Assembly: GCF_002155695.1 (NCBI RefSeq)
Contig: NZ_MUYJ01000006.1
Location: forward strand, 1-64,000
Direction: 5' to 3'
Length of the DNA stretch: 64,000 bases
Source of the DNA: Erythrobacter tepidarius
GTDB taxonomy: Bacteria > Pseudomonadota > Alphaproteobacteria > Sphingomonadales > Sphingomonadaceae
Under the pieces are notes generated by a model. The model was not told where the DNA came from. It made no database searches and saw nothing but the letters and a program-made list of their open reading frames with translations. Each line of letters begins with the position of its first letter. Position 1 is the first letter of the stretch. Shown piece after piece: positions 18,448 to 27,397 of the stretch. The position numbers were made by a program, and so were the translations under genes.

Positions 18448-20787
18448 ATGTCTCTACTTTCACTTCCTGTAAGCACTCTCGGCGTGCCGCGGATAGGTCC
18501 GCGCCGTGAGCTCAAATTCGCACTCGAATCCTACTGGTCCGGCAAGTCCGATGCCGCTGCGCTCTTAGACGCCGCTGCCGGATTGCGCGCCGCGCACTGG
18601 GCGCGCCAGAAGGCGCTCGGTGTGACCAACATCCCGTCGAATGACTTCTCGCTCTACGACCATGTGCTCGATACGAGCGTCATGGTTGGCGCCATTCCCG
18701 AAATCTACGGCTGGACGGGCGGCCCCGTTCCGCTCGACACCTATTTTGCGATGGCGCGCGGCAGCCAGGGCAATGACCATGACGGGGCGTGCTCCCACGG
18801 CGGTCACGGCGAGCCTCGCGGCGTTCCGGCACTCGAAATGACCAAGTGGTTCGACACCAACTACCACTACATGGTGCCGGAGTTCACGAAAGGGCAGCAA
18901 TTCACGCTGGCTTCGAACAAGCCAGTGGATGAGTATCGCGAGGCAAAGGCGCTCGGCTACGAGACACGTCCCGTCCTGCTCGGTCCAGTTACCTATCTGA
19001 AGCTCGGCAAGAGCAAGGATCCAACGCTCGACCCCGTATCGCTCATCGGCAAACTGCTTCCAGTCTATGTTGAGGTGCTTCGACGTTTGGTGGCGAACGG
19101 CGCCGATTGGGTACAGATCGACGAACCTTGCCTCGTACTCGACGTCGATGAAGCGACGCGCGACGCATTCCGCCAAACCTATAGCCTCTTCGCGCACGCG
19201 CTGCCGAAACTGAAGATCATGCTGACGACCTATTTCGGTGGGCTCGGTGACAATCTCGATCTGGCACTTGGCCTGCCGATCGCTGGTCTCCACCTTGACC
19301 TCGTGCGCGCTCCGGAGCAGCTCGACACTGTGCTCGCGAGAGCGCCCCAAGAGCTCGTGCTGTCGCTCGGTGTTATCGACGGACGCAACGTCTGGCGTGC
19401 CAACCTGCCCGCCATTCTCGAGCGCCTGGAGCCGGTCGTGGGCAGACGCGGCTCCGACCATGTCGAGATCGCACCATCCTGCTCGCTGCTGCACGTTCCG
19501 ATCGACCTCGAACTGGAAACAGGCCTCGATCGCGACCTGAAGGAGTGGCTTGCCTTCTCTGTTCAGAAGATGGGTGAGCTCGCCGTCCTGGGGAAGGCGC
19601 TGGTCGAGGGCCAAGAGGCCGTGATGCAGCAACTCACCGACTCTGCCGTTGCGGCCGGCCGACGCGAGGCGTCGGAGAAGGTGCATGACGCGGCCGTCGC
19701 GGCCCGTATCGCCTCGGTCACGCCGGAAATGGCCAGACGAGCAACCCCCTTCACTGAGCGCGTCCACCTGCAGCGTGCAGCGTTGAACCTGCCGCCGTTC
19801 CCGACGACGACGATCGGCTCCTTTCCGCAAACCGAAGGCGTTCGCAAAGCCCGCGCGGCACATGCAAAGGGCGCAATCACTGACGCTGATTACGAGGCCT
19901 TTCTGCGCAAGGAGATCGAGGCGGCTGTGCACTGGCAGGAGGAGATCGGCCTCGACGTGCTGGTCCATGGCGAATTCGAGCGCAACGACATGGTGCAGTA
20001 TTTCGGGGAGCAGCTCGCTGGTTTCGCCTTCACAAAACACGGCTGGGTGCAGAGCTACGGCTCGCGCTATGTCCGGCCGCCCATCCTTTTCGGCGATGTG
20101 TCGCGGCCGCAGCCGATGACGGTGGAATGGTGGCGCTACGCCCAGTCCCTCACGAACAAGCCCATGAAGGGCATGCTCACCGGGCCGGTCACGATCCTCA
20201 ACTGGTCGTTCGTGCGCGATGATATTCCACGTAGCGCCGTCTGCCGGCAGATCGCGCTTGCGATCCGTGACGAGGTCCAGGACCTCGAGGCGGCCGGGGC
20301 AAGGATTATCCAGATCGACGAAGCTGCGTTGCGCGAGGGTCTGCCGCTCCGAAAGGCCGACTGGAAGGGCTATCTCGACTGGGCGGTCGATAGCTTTCGG
20401 CTGGCCTCTTCTGGCGTTTCGGACGAGACGCAGATCCACACTCACATGTGCTATTCGGAGTTCAACGACATCATCAACGCCATCGCCGCGATGGATGCAG
20501 ACGTCATCTCGATCGAGACTTCGCGCTCGAAAATGGAGCTGCTCGATGCCTTCCGGACTTTCAAGTATCCGAACGAGATTGGACCTGGCGTTTACGATAT
20601 CCACTCGCCGCGCGTGCCGGAAACCGTCGAGATGACACACCTGCTTACTCTTGCGCGAGAGCGCATCGCGGACGGGCAGCTCTGGGTCAATCCGGATTGC
20701 GGCCTGAAGACCCGAATGTGGGATGAGGTCAGACCTGCACTTGTAAACATGGTGAAAGCGGCGAAACGCATGCGAGATGTCACCTGA
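18448..20787 (+). CDS. metE: Cobalamin-independent methionine synthase MetE
   Basis: This 779-residue enzyme transfers the methyl group of 5-methyltetrahydropteroyl-triglutamate to homocysteine without B12. It has the usual two-barrel layout: an N-terminal domain starting LGVPRIGPRRELKFALE, and a C-terminal catalytic domain from TTTIGSFPQT with zinc-site segments HTHMCYSEFN and NPDCGLKTR and the conserved QIDEAALREGLP. The start ATG at 18448 (MSLLSLPVS) matches the nrdA start in the duplicated leader. It is monocistronic and controlled by the riboswitch and the upstream palindrome. A long open antisense frame lies opposite it and is only a composition effect. Confidence 0.97.
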   Translation: MSLLSLPVSTLGVPRIGPRRELKFALESYWSGKSDAAALLDAAAGLRAAHWARQKALGVTNIPSNDFSLYDHVLDTSVMVGAIPEIYGWTGGPVPLDTYFAMARGSQGNDHDGACSHGGHGEPRGVPALEMTKWFDTNYHYMVPEFTKGQQFTLASNKPVDEYREAKALGYETRPVLLGPVTYLKLGKSKDPTLDPVSLIGKLLPVYVEVLRRLVANGADWVQIDEPCLVLDVDEATRDAFRQTYSLFAHALPKLKIMLTTYFGGLGDNLDLALGLPIAGLHLDLVRAPEQLDTVLARAPQELVLSLGVIDGRNVWRANLPAILERLEPVVGRRGSDHVEIAPSCSLLHVPIDLELETGLDRDLKEWLAFSVQKMGELAVLGKALVEGQEAVMQQLTDSAVAAGRREASEKVHDAAVAARIASVTPEMARRATPFTERVHLQRAALNLPPFPTTTIGSFPQTEGVRKARAAHAKGAITDADYEAFLRKEIEAAVHWQEEIGLDVLVHGEFERNDMVQYFGEQLAGFAFTKHGWVQSYGSRYVRPPILFGDVSRPQPMTVEWWRYAQSLTNKPMKGMLTGPVTILNWSFVRDDIPRSAVCRQIALAIRDEVQDLEAAGARIIQIDEAALREGLPLRKADWKGYLDWAVDSFRLASSGVSDETQIHTHMCYSEFNDIINAIAAMDADVISIETSRSKMELLDAFRTFKYPNEIGPGVYDIHSPRVPETVEMTHLLTLARERIADGQLWVNPDCGLKTRMWDEVRPALVNMVKAAKRMRDVT

Positions 20788-20949
20788 ATGGAGCGCAGCG
20801 GCGACGAGGTTATATCTCGAAGAGTGCGTACCGATCACTGCCGCGCAGAGAGCATTGAAGACGGGCGACATTTTTGCACTCGAAAATATTCGGAGCGTTG
20901 TCCGTTCTTCGATTTTGGCTGCGTCGGCGCAACAAGATGAACGCCGCCG

Positions 20950-21903
20950 GTGTCAATCGAGCTTAGACACCTACGCTGTGCCGAAACGGCGGAGCGCTGT
21001 GGCAGCTTCCGCCAGGCCGCTGACGCGCTTTCCCTCAAGCAGTCCAATCTCAGCCGTCGGGTGCGGCATCTCGAAGAAGAGCTCGGGGTCGCGCTATTCG
21101 AGCGGACTAATGGCGGCGTCCGGCCCACACGGGCGGGACGCGATTTCGTCAGAGGGATTCGACGTATACTTGATGAGTTGCAGCTCGTCATTGAATGCAC
21201 GAAGGCCGTGGGCCGCGGTGAGGCTGGATGCCTGACGATAGGCTTCTATACGTCGCTCTCGGCAGGCAATCTCAAGGCAAGCCTCATCGAGTTTTGTCGG
21301 CGCTATCCGCGGGTGGACTTCAGCACCGTAGAGGGGTCGCGAGCGCGCCTGCTCGACGGTATTCACAACGGCACGATCGACATCGCTATCGTCACCGGAG
21401 AGCCGGCATCGGATTTCGCCCATTCGATGGTGCTATGGAGCGAGCGCATTGTTGTCGCGCTGCGCGAGGATCATCCTCTTGCCGCGAAGGAGGTCATTGA
21501 CTGGACGGATCTGAAGCGTGCTCGCATCCTGTTGAGCGAGCGCGATCCCGGCCCGGAGATTCGCGATATTCTGGTTGCGAAGTTGAATTCGCCTGGAGCC
21601 TCTCTCGATATCATACGTCACGACGTGACGCTGGAGAACATCAAAAGCCTCGTTGGTGCCGGTCATGGCGTGAGCCTGATGTGCGAGGCCTGCACAGGAG
21701 CAACCAACGCCGGGGTTGTCTATCGTGAGGCGCGCGACGGCAATGAATCGACCAGGATTGTTTACCGAGCCTACTGGCGGGATGAGAACAATAATCCCGC
21801 GCTTGGCAACTTCATACGGCTCTTGGAGGAGCGTTGCCCGTCGATTGCGAGCGGAAACGGCGGTCGCGGCGAATTTTCACGAACACGCGATCGGTCGCCA
21901 TGA
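20950..21903 (+). CDS. LysR-family transcriptional regulator at the edge of the trb operon
   Basis: This 317-residue LysR-type regulator has an N-terminal winged HTH (about 1-60, FRQAADALSLKQSNLSRRVR) and a periplasmic-binding-like effector domain. The start appears to be GTG at 20950, because the HTH begins almost immediately. Its 3' end overlaps the convergent DUF2274 gene by about 90 bp. A LysR gene at this site, facing the trbI end, is common in trb-type ICEs. Effector and targets are unknown. Confidence 0.88.
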   Translation: MSIELRHLRCAETAERCGSFRQAADALSLKQSNLSRRVRHLEEELGVALFERTNGGVRPTRAGRDFVRGIRRILDELQLVIECTKAVGRGEAGCLTIGFYTSLSAGNLKASLIEFCRRYPRVDFSTVEGSRARLLDGIHNGTIDIAIVTGEPASDFAHSMVLWSERIVVALREDHPLAAKEVIDWTDLKRARILLSERDPGPEIRDILVAKLNSPGASLDIIRHDVTLENIKSLVGAGHGVSLMCEACTGATNAGVVYREARDGNESTRIVYRAYWRDENNNPALGNFIRLLEERCPSIASGNGGRGEFSRTRDRSP

Positions 21904-22075
21904 ACCTCGCGATCATCGGCGGGATGAGCTTCACGGGATCGGAGACGGGCCTGCCGGTCTCCTGCGCAAGCACTTCCGCATAGGCGAGCAATTCGCGGTG
22001 GATCGCTGCCGGCAGTTCCACCGTTAGTTTGACTGGCTTGTCGTCCTCCAGCGCGCCGAGCTTCAGCTTTGCCAT
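21812..22075 (-). CDS. DUF2274 protein, last gene of the trb operon
   Basis: This 87-residue small protein has the DUF2274 pattern MAKLKLGALEDDKPVKLTVE followed by LLAYAEVLAQETG, often found right after trbI. It may be a ribbon-helix-helix-like DNA-binding protein. It starts 3 bp after the trbI stop and its 3' end overlaps the LysR gene on the other strand. Confidence 0.85.
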   Translation of the reverse strand: MAKLKLGALEDDKPVKLTVELPAAIHRELLAYAEVLAQETGRPVSDPVKLIPPMIARFMATDRVFVKIRRDRRFRSQSTGNAPPRAV

Positions 22076-22078
22076 TGC

Positions 22079-23272
22079 TCATGCTCCATAGGGTTCGAGA
22101 ACGAGGTCGCGCGTGACGATCACGCGGACCGGGAAGCCGGGCCGGATGGTGAGCGTCGGCGCCACGTTAAGCTGACGACGGATAACTTCCTGACCGGCAT
22201 CGTTGATCGTGTCCTGGCCGCCGTTGCGGATGGCGCGCAGGAAGCGGTCGTCGTCGTCGACGGCGAGTTCGGCTCCGATGCTCAGCAGCGTGGAAAGACC
22301 GGCAGCCTTGGCGAGGTCCCACCAGTGATAGTCGACGCCATCCTCGAGGCCCGCATAGCCCGCCGCATCCGCCCCTGGCTGGCGCTCCAGGACGATCGAG
22401 CGACCGTTGGGGAAGATCAGCCGGTTCCACACCAGCAGCACGCGGCGCTGGCCGAACTGCACGGCGTTGTCGTACTGGCCGATGATGCGGGTGCCCTGCG
22501 GCACGAGGAGAATCCGGCCGGTCGGACTGTCGTAGATGTTTTCCGTGACCTGCGCCGTGATTTGCCCGGGCAGGTCAGAGCGAATGCCGGTGATCAGCGC
22601 AGCCGGGATCACCGCGCCGGCCTGCAGGACGTAGGGTGAGGCCGGCGGCATCACGCGATCCGGGGCGACGGTGCGGCGATCGGCGGCAGCATTGAGGAAG
22701 GCGAGCTGCCGCTCCTGGGCGCGCTCTTGCGCCGTCGGCGTGTTGAATTGGCCGAGAAGCCCGAGGCCGGTCAGGTTCGCGGTGGTGGCGGCGCCGCTAG
22801 GCGACGTCGAAGCCGCGACCGTCCGTGCCTGTGTCTGGAAGAAGACTCGGCTCGTGCGTGCCGCTTCCTCTTCGGCGAGTCGGCGCTGCTCCGCCGCATC
22901 CGCGGTCGGCTGGATGGATGGCGGCATGACCGGCTGTCCACGATCCTGGGCGTTGAGGATGGGTCGGCCCAGGTCACCCGGCAGCGGCGGTCCAAGGCGC
23001 GGGCCGGTATAGTCGCGCGGCAGCCCGGCGAGTCCATCGGCCGTGGGCCGATTGGTCGTAGAATAGAGTTCCTCGCTGCGGGGGCCGCCATCGCGGGTTT
23101 GCAGCGCGTAGATGAGGGCGCCGCCGAGGCCGATCGATGCAATGAGGCCGATCCCTGCCAGCGCCTTGCGCGACAGGCGGGTGACGCGGGGCGGATCGCC
23201 GCGCAGCCGCATGGAGGCCGCGGTATCGCTCGCTCCCTCCGTTCCGAAATGGCGATTGTCGGTGTCGCTCAT
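22079..23272 (-). CDS. trbI: Conjugal transfer protein TrbI (VirB10-like)
   Basis: This 397-residue protein spans the envelope and links inner and outer membrane parts of the mating channel. A single N-terminal transmembrane helix (about 38-58, LAGIGLIASIGLGGALIYAL) is followed by a Pro-rich linker and a C-terminal beta-barrel TrbI domain with VLQAGAVIPAALITGIRSDL and VPQGTRIIGQY. Its start overlaps the trbG stop (ATGA), showing tight coupling. Confidence 0.94.
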   Translation of the reverse strand: MSDTDNRHFGTEGASDTAASMRLRGDPPRVTRLSRKALAGIGLIASIGLGGALIYALQTRDGGPRSEELYSTTNRPTADGLAGLPRDYTGPRLGPPLPGDLGRPILNAQDRGQPVMPPSIQPTADAAEQRRLAEEEAARTSRVFFQTQARTVAASTSPSGAATTANLTGLGLLGQFNTPTAQERAQERQLAFLNAAADRRTVAPDRVMPPASPYVLQAGAVIPAALITGIRSDLPGQITAQVTENIYDSPTGRILLVPQGTRIIGQYDNAVQFGQRRVLLVWNRLIFPNGRSIVLERQPGADAAGYAGLEDGVDYHWWDLAKAAGLSTLLSIGAELAVDDDDRFLRAIRNGGQDTINDAGQEVIRRQLNVAPTLTIRPGFPVRVIVTRDLVLEPYGA

Positions 23273-24249
23273 GAGGACGGCCTCCCGTCGCTGCGCGAGA
23301 TCCTGACCGTTTGCTGACGGTCACCGCTGCCAAGGCGAAGCTCGGCGGCGCCGAAGAGGCGATCGACGATCAGGATGTTCTGGTAGATGCGGCTATTGGC
23401 GATCTGGAGCTCGCCTTCCGAGCCGATGACGAAGAGCGGCGGCATCTCGCCCTGGACGATGCCGCGTGGGAACTCGACATAGACCCGACGTCCGTCGTCG
23501 TAGACAGCTGTCGGCCGCCAGGGCGGATTGTCGCCGCTCAGGGCATAGCGATAGTTGCGTGCCGCAGCGGCGGGAATGATCGGCATCGCCGGCATGGCCT
23601 GACGCTGCGAAGCGGGCGGCTGCGGGTAAGCCCAGGCCACCGCCGGCATGTACGGATTGGCACCGGCGCGCAGCTCGATCATGTAGGTGCGGCGGTCCGT
23701 GGTGATAAGCAGGTTGGTCGTGATGTCAGGCCGCGTCGGCTTCACCAGTACGTGGACACGACGCGTGACCCCCGATCCGCTCTCGGTGTCGCCGATGATC
23801 CAGCGCGCGGTGTCGCCGGCGGCGATCGGGCCGGCGCCGGTCAGGCTTTCGCCGGGCTCGAGCGCGATGTCGGTGATCTGCCCCGGCGAGGTGTAAACTT
23901 GGTAGAGCGCGCCCTCCGACCACGGATAAATCTGGATGGCATTGTAATAGCCCTCGCGGCGCGGCTCGACGCGGGCGGCGGCATTGGCATTCGCCACGCG
24001 CGCCGTTGGGGAGTTGGCGACCGATCCGCCATGGCTGGGTGTCCAGGCAGGCGGGATGTGCAGCGGCCGTGGCCGGTCGTCGGTGAGCACGGCCGGAACG
24101 GGCGGCAGAGGCGGAACGTCGGAATCATAGTTGATCTGCGGCGGCCTCTGGCTGGCGCATGCGCTGAGCAACGTCACTGACAGAAGCGCGGCCGGGATTG
24201 CGGATTTACGGAAAGCCGCATTTGCGGCGCGGACATTCGTTCGGTTCAT
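23269..24249 (-). CDS. trbG: Conjugal transfer protein TrbG (VirB9-like)
   Basis: This 326-residue outer-membrane-associated subunit forms the core complex with TrbI. A lipoprotein-like signal is visible (AALLSVTLLSACAS; the Cys of the lipobox LLSAC). Motifs IQIYPWSEGALYQVYTSPGQ and VYVEFPRGI match VirB9/TrbG. It overlaps trbF and trbI by 4 bp each. Confidence 0.94.
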   Translation of the reverse strand: MNRTNVRAANAAFRKSAIPAALLSVTLLSACASQRPPQINYDSDVPPLPPVPAVLTDDRPRPLHIPPAWTPSHGGSVANSPTARVANANAAARVEPRREGYYNAIQIYPWSEGALYQVYTSPGQITDIALEPGESLTGAGPIAAGDTARWIIGDTESGSGVTRRVHVLVKPTRPDITTNLLITTDRRTYMIELRAGANPYMPAVAWAYPQPPASQRQAMPAMPIIPAAAARNYRYALSGDNPPWRPTAVYDDGRRVYVEFPRGIVQGEMPPLFVIGSEGELQIANSRIYQNILIVDRLFGAAELRLGSGDRQQTVRISRSDGRPSS

Positions 24250-24932
24250 TGCCCCAGCTCCCGCGACCAGTTGATCGCATTGACGTAGATGCCGAGCGGA
24301 TTGGCGCGGAGCCGCTCGGCGTCACGCGGCGGCTGCACGACGATGGTGAGGATGGCGGTCCATCGCTCGGTCGATGCGAGCTGACCATTCTCGTAGTGCC
24401 GCTCGGTCCAGGCCACGCGGAAGCTGTCGGGCGAAGCCCGGATGACGCTCGATACGTCGAGCGCGACCTGCTGCTTGCCGACCTTGGTGAACGGGTCGTT
24501 CGCGCGCGCGTAGTCGTTCAAGGCGGCGGCGCCGCGATCGGTCGTGAAGTCGTAGGCGCGAAGCCAGTTCTGCCGGACGATGATCGGATCAGCCGGGATG
24601 GAGCGGACCTGTTCGATGAAGCGCGCGAGGTGGAACGCGACTTGGGGATCGGTCGGGCGATAGTCGGCAACCGCGGGCGCGACCGCCTGGGCCTGGCCGA
24701 GATTGTCGACCTGCACCACCCAGGGCACGACGGTGCCGCGCGCCGACTGCCAGACGAGAGCTGCGGCGAACCCGGCGGACAGGAACAGGCAGCCGAACGC
24801 CATGAGGCGCCAGTTCCTCGCCTGCACGCGCGCCGAGCCGATGCGCTCGTCCCAGACCTGCGCGGCGCGCTGATAGGGCGTCTCGGGTGCAGGAGCTTTT
24901 CCGTAGTGTGTGGACGGTCGCTTGAACATCAT
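24246..24932 (-). CDS. trbF: Conjugal transfer protein TrbF (VirB8-like)
   Basis: This 228-residue bitopic inner-membrane protein has one transmembrane helix (about 43-65, LMAFGCLFLSAGFAAALVW) and a periplasmic VirB8-type domain with WLRAYDFTTDRGAAALNDYA and RWTAILTIVVQPP. It probably nucleates channel assembly. Start ATG 24932 overlaps the trbL stop. Confidence 0.93.
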   Translation of the reverse strand: MMFKRPSTHYGKAPAPETPYQRAAQVWDERIGSARVQARNWRLMAFGCLFLSAGFAAALVWQSARGTVVPWVVQVDNLGQAQAVAPAVADYRPTDPQVAFHLARFIEQVRSIPADPIIVRQNWLRAYDFTTDRGAAALNDYARANDPFTKVGKQQVALDVSSVIRASPDSFRVAWTERHYENGQLASTERWTAILTIVVQPPRDAERLRANPLGIYVNAINWSRELGQ

Positions 24933-26281
24933 TGGTCTCGCTGGGAAAGGCTGATGGAGGCGCCGCCGCCATGGCTGTCGCCGCTGCGGATCGCGTGCGC
25001 GGCGGCCATGACGCCGTGATGGAGCTGCTGGGAGCGATTCATGCGGCGGGCCCAGTCGGGCGGACCGTCAGACGTGGAAGCTCCTGACGCGTCGACCGCG
25101 CCGCCGCCGATCGTGCCCATCGTCGAGGCGCCGCCGGTCGCTTCGAAAGCGGACTGGGCGCCTCGGGCGTAGCTGGAGCGCATGCTGTCGGCCGCGTGAG
25201 AGACCGCGCGGCGAAGCGGCGAGACGGCCGCGCCGCCCGCCGCGCGCGCGACGCCACCGAGGCCGGAGGCAACGCCGGCCGCACCGGATTGTCCGGCAGC
25301 CCCCAGGCTGTAGGCCGTCGCTGCGCCGCCGGCGAGGGTCGCGCCTCCGCGCGCTGCGGCAGCTGTGCCCGAGATCGCGGCCGCGCCGCCGCGTACGGCG
25401 AGTCCGCCAGCCGCACCCGCAGCGATCACCGCACCGCCGGCCGCAAGCCCAGTGCCCACGGCCGCGCCGGCGCTGAGCTGGGGACCGCCGCTGACGAGGC
25501 CGTTGGCGATGCCGGGCCCGAAGATCCCGAGGCCGAGAAGCGACAGCGCCGCCAGCACGATCGCCATGGCCTGATCGATCGTCGGGTTGGCGCCGCCGAA
25601 GCCGGCGGTGAACTCGGAAAACAGCGTCGAGCCGATGCCGATGATGACGGCGAGCACCAACACCTTGATGCCAGAGCTGATGACGTTGCCGAGCACGCGC
25701 TCGGCCATGAACGCGCTCTGCCCGAACAGCCCGAATGGGATGAGGACGAAGCCGGCCAGCGTCGACAACTTGAATTCGATCAGGGTGACGAAGAGCTGGA
25801 CTGCGAGGATGAAGAACGCCAGCAGCACAAGCGCCCACGCGAGGAAGAGGCAGGCGATCTGGATGAAGTTCTCGAAGAACGACCAGTAGCCCATGAGGCC
25901 CGAGATCGAGTCGAGCAGCGGACGGCCGGCGTCGAGGCCGGTCTGCGCGACGCGGCCCGGGCGAAGAAGATCGGCCGTCGTGAAGCCGGTTCCGCTCGCC
26001 TTCAGTCCGAGGCCGGCGAAGGACTCGAAGACGATCCGCGCGAGGTTGTTCCAGTTGCCGATGAGATAGGCGAACACGCCGACGAACAGCGTCTTCTTGA
26101 TGAGGCGGGCGAGGATGTCGTCATCGGCGCCCCAGCTCCAGAACAGAGCTGCGAGCGTCACGTCGATGACGATCAGCGTGGTCGCAACGAAAGCAACCTC
26201 GCCGCCGAGGAGGCCAAACCCGCTGTCGATGTAGCGGGTGAAGACCTCGAGGAAATGGTCGATGACGCCCGTGCCGCCCAT
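24929..26281 (-). CDS. trbL: Conjugal transfer protein TrbL (VirB6-like)
   Basis: This 450-residue polytopic inner-membrane protein has six or so hydrophobic helices within the first 290 residues, then a long Ala/Gly-rich low-complexity region and a polar tail. This layout is typical of TrbL. The start ATG at 26281 (MGGTGVIDHFLEVF) was chosen because the membrane domain begins there and the trbK-like stop lies 4 bp upstream. Confidence 0.93.
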   Translation of the reverse strand: MGGTGVIDHFLEVFTRYIDSGFGLLGGEVAFVATTLIVIDVTLAALFWSWGADDDILARLIKKTLFVGVFAYLIGNWNNLARIVFESFAGLGLKASGTGFTTADLLRPGRVAQTGLDAGRPLLDSISGLMGYWSFFENFIQIACLFLAWALVLLAFFILAVQLFVTLIEFKLSTLAGFVLIPFGLFGQSAFMAERVLGNVISSGIKVLVLAVIIGIGSTLFSEFTAGFGGANPTIDQAMAIVLAALSLLGLGIFGPGIANGLVSGGPQLSAGAAVGTGLAAGGAVIAAGAAGGLAVRGGAAAISGTAAAARGGATLAGGAATAYSLGAAGQSGAAGVASGLGGVARAAGGAAVSPLRRAVSHAADSMRSSYARGAQSAFEATGGASTMGTIGGGAVDASGASTSDGPPDWARRMNRSQQLHHGVMAAAHAIRSGDSHGGGASISLSQRDQ

Positions 26282-26285
26282 GATG

Positions 26286-26621
26286 CTACTCGCCGCCTGG
26301 CGCAGCGCCGCGGCTGCGGATCTCACCGATCGAGCTCGGCAGTCCGGACCCGGTTTGCGGGCGTGCCGTGCCCGGCGAGAGAAAGCGCCGGCGGCTCTCC
26401 GCCCAGGCGCGCAGGCACGCGGGATCGCGCGGGCCGGCCTCGCCCAGGCTCTGGCAGCGGAACAGCTCCTCTCGCAGCGGGTCCGCCGCACCCGTCTGTG
26501 CCGGTCGCGGCATCGCTGCCTCCGGCCGCTCCTCCTTCCGGGTCAGCTCGATCACCGTCGCGGTGATCGCGACGGCGACGAACGCGATTGCGCCGATGCG
26601 AGCGAGGGTCTTGGGGGCCAC
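26286..26621 (-). CDS. trbK: TrbK-like protein (putative entry exclusion)
   Basis: This 111-residue protein has an N-terminal membrane anchor (IGAIAFVAVAITATVIEL) and a periplasmic part with two cysteines in ELFRCQSLGEAGPRDPACLR, the pattern of TrbK-alt proteins. It lies between trbJ and trbL as expected. In IncP plasmids TrbK blocks entry of a second copy; here that role is inferred. Confidence 0.8.
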   Translation of the reverse strand: MAPKTLARIGAIAFVAVAITATVIELTRKEERPEAAMPRPAQTGAADPLREELFRCQSLGEAGPRDPACLRAWAESRRRFLSPGTARPQTGSGLPSSIGEIRSRGAAPGGE

Positions 26622-26632
26622 GAGTGCCCCCG

Positions 26633-27397
26633 TCAGTTGCCGCTGCCCGGGAACATGCTGGCATTGCCGGGCTGATAGCCGGCGCCAGGGGTGAGGAAGC
26701 GCCGGCGCTGCTCGCGGCCCTGTTCGGCCGCGGCCGCGCGCTCCGCTTCGGCAAGGGCGCGTGCGCGTCCATCGGCCGCCACGACGGCGGTGAGGTCGGC
26801 AAGCTGCTGCGCCTGGAGCGCGAGGATCTGGTTGCCGGCCTGCGTCGCCTGCAGCGCTCCGGTTGCGCCCTGGCTCTGGCCGACCAGCGCCGACATCTCG
26901 GTGCGGTTGGTGTCGAGATTGCCGACGACGGTCGCCTGGACGCGCATCGCGTCCTGAAGGCCGCCGACCGTGTTCTGCCAGCGGGTGCGCGCATCGGCGA
27001 TCAATTGCTGATCGGACGCGGACAGCGAGGCATTGCCGTAGGTCGTCTGAAACGCCTGGTCGATCTGCTGAACGTCGAAAGCAATGTTCTGCGCCTCGCC
27101 GAGGAGATGCTGGGTGCGCTGGATGGACTGCTGCAGACGCTGCAACGAGGAATACGGCAGGCTCGCGAGATTGCGGGCCTGGTTGATCAGCATTTGCGCC
27201 TCGTTCTGAAGCGAGGTGATCTGGTTGTTGATCTGCTCCAGCGCGCGGGCCGCCTGCAGCACGTTCTGTGCGTAGTTGGTCGGGTCATAGACGATCCACT
27301 GGGCCGAAGCGGGTGTGACCAGGACGGGCGAGAACGCCAGTGGAAGCGAGAGAGCCGTCGCGGCGAGAAGCGCCGCGCGCGAGCGACGGATTGTCAT
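26633..27397 (-). CDS. trbJ: Conjugal transfer protein TrbJ (VirB5-like)
   Basis: This 254-residue secreted component has a signal peptide (ATALSLPLAFSPVLVTPASA then Q) and a mostly alpha-helical, Gln-rich coiled-coil body (ALEQINNQITSLQNEAQ). It is probably a minor pilus subunit. The start at 27397 overlaps the trbE stop (ATGA); upstream in-frame codons belong to trbE sequence in another frame. Confidence 0.92.
   Translation of the reverse strand: MTIRRSRAALLAATALSLPLAFSPVLVTPASAQWIVYDPTNYAQNVLQAARALEQINNQITSLQNEAQMLINQARNLASLPYSSLQRLQQSIQRTQHLLGEAQNIAFDVQQIDQAFQTTYGNASLSASDQQLIADARTRWQNTVGGLQDAMRVQATVVGNLDTNRTEMSALVGQSQGATGALQATQAGNQILALQAQQLADLTAVVAADGRARALAEAERAAAAEQGREQRRRFLTPGAGYQPGNASMFPGSGN

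Noticed and set aside
18565..20871. 768-codon minus-strand frame opposite metE
   Set aside because: Antisense shadow of metE; no start signal or motif.
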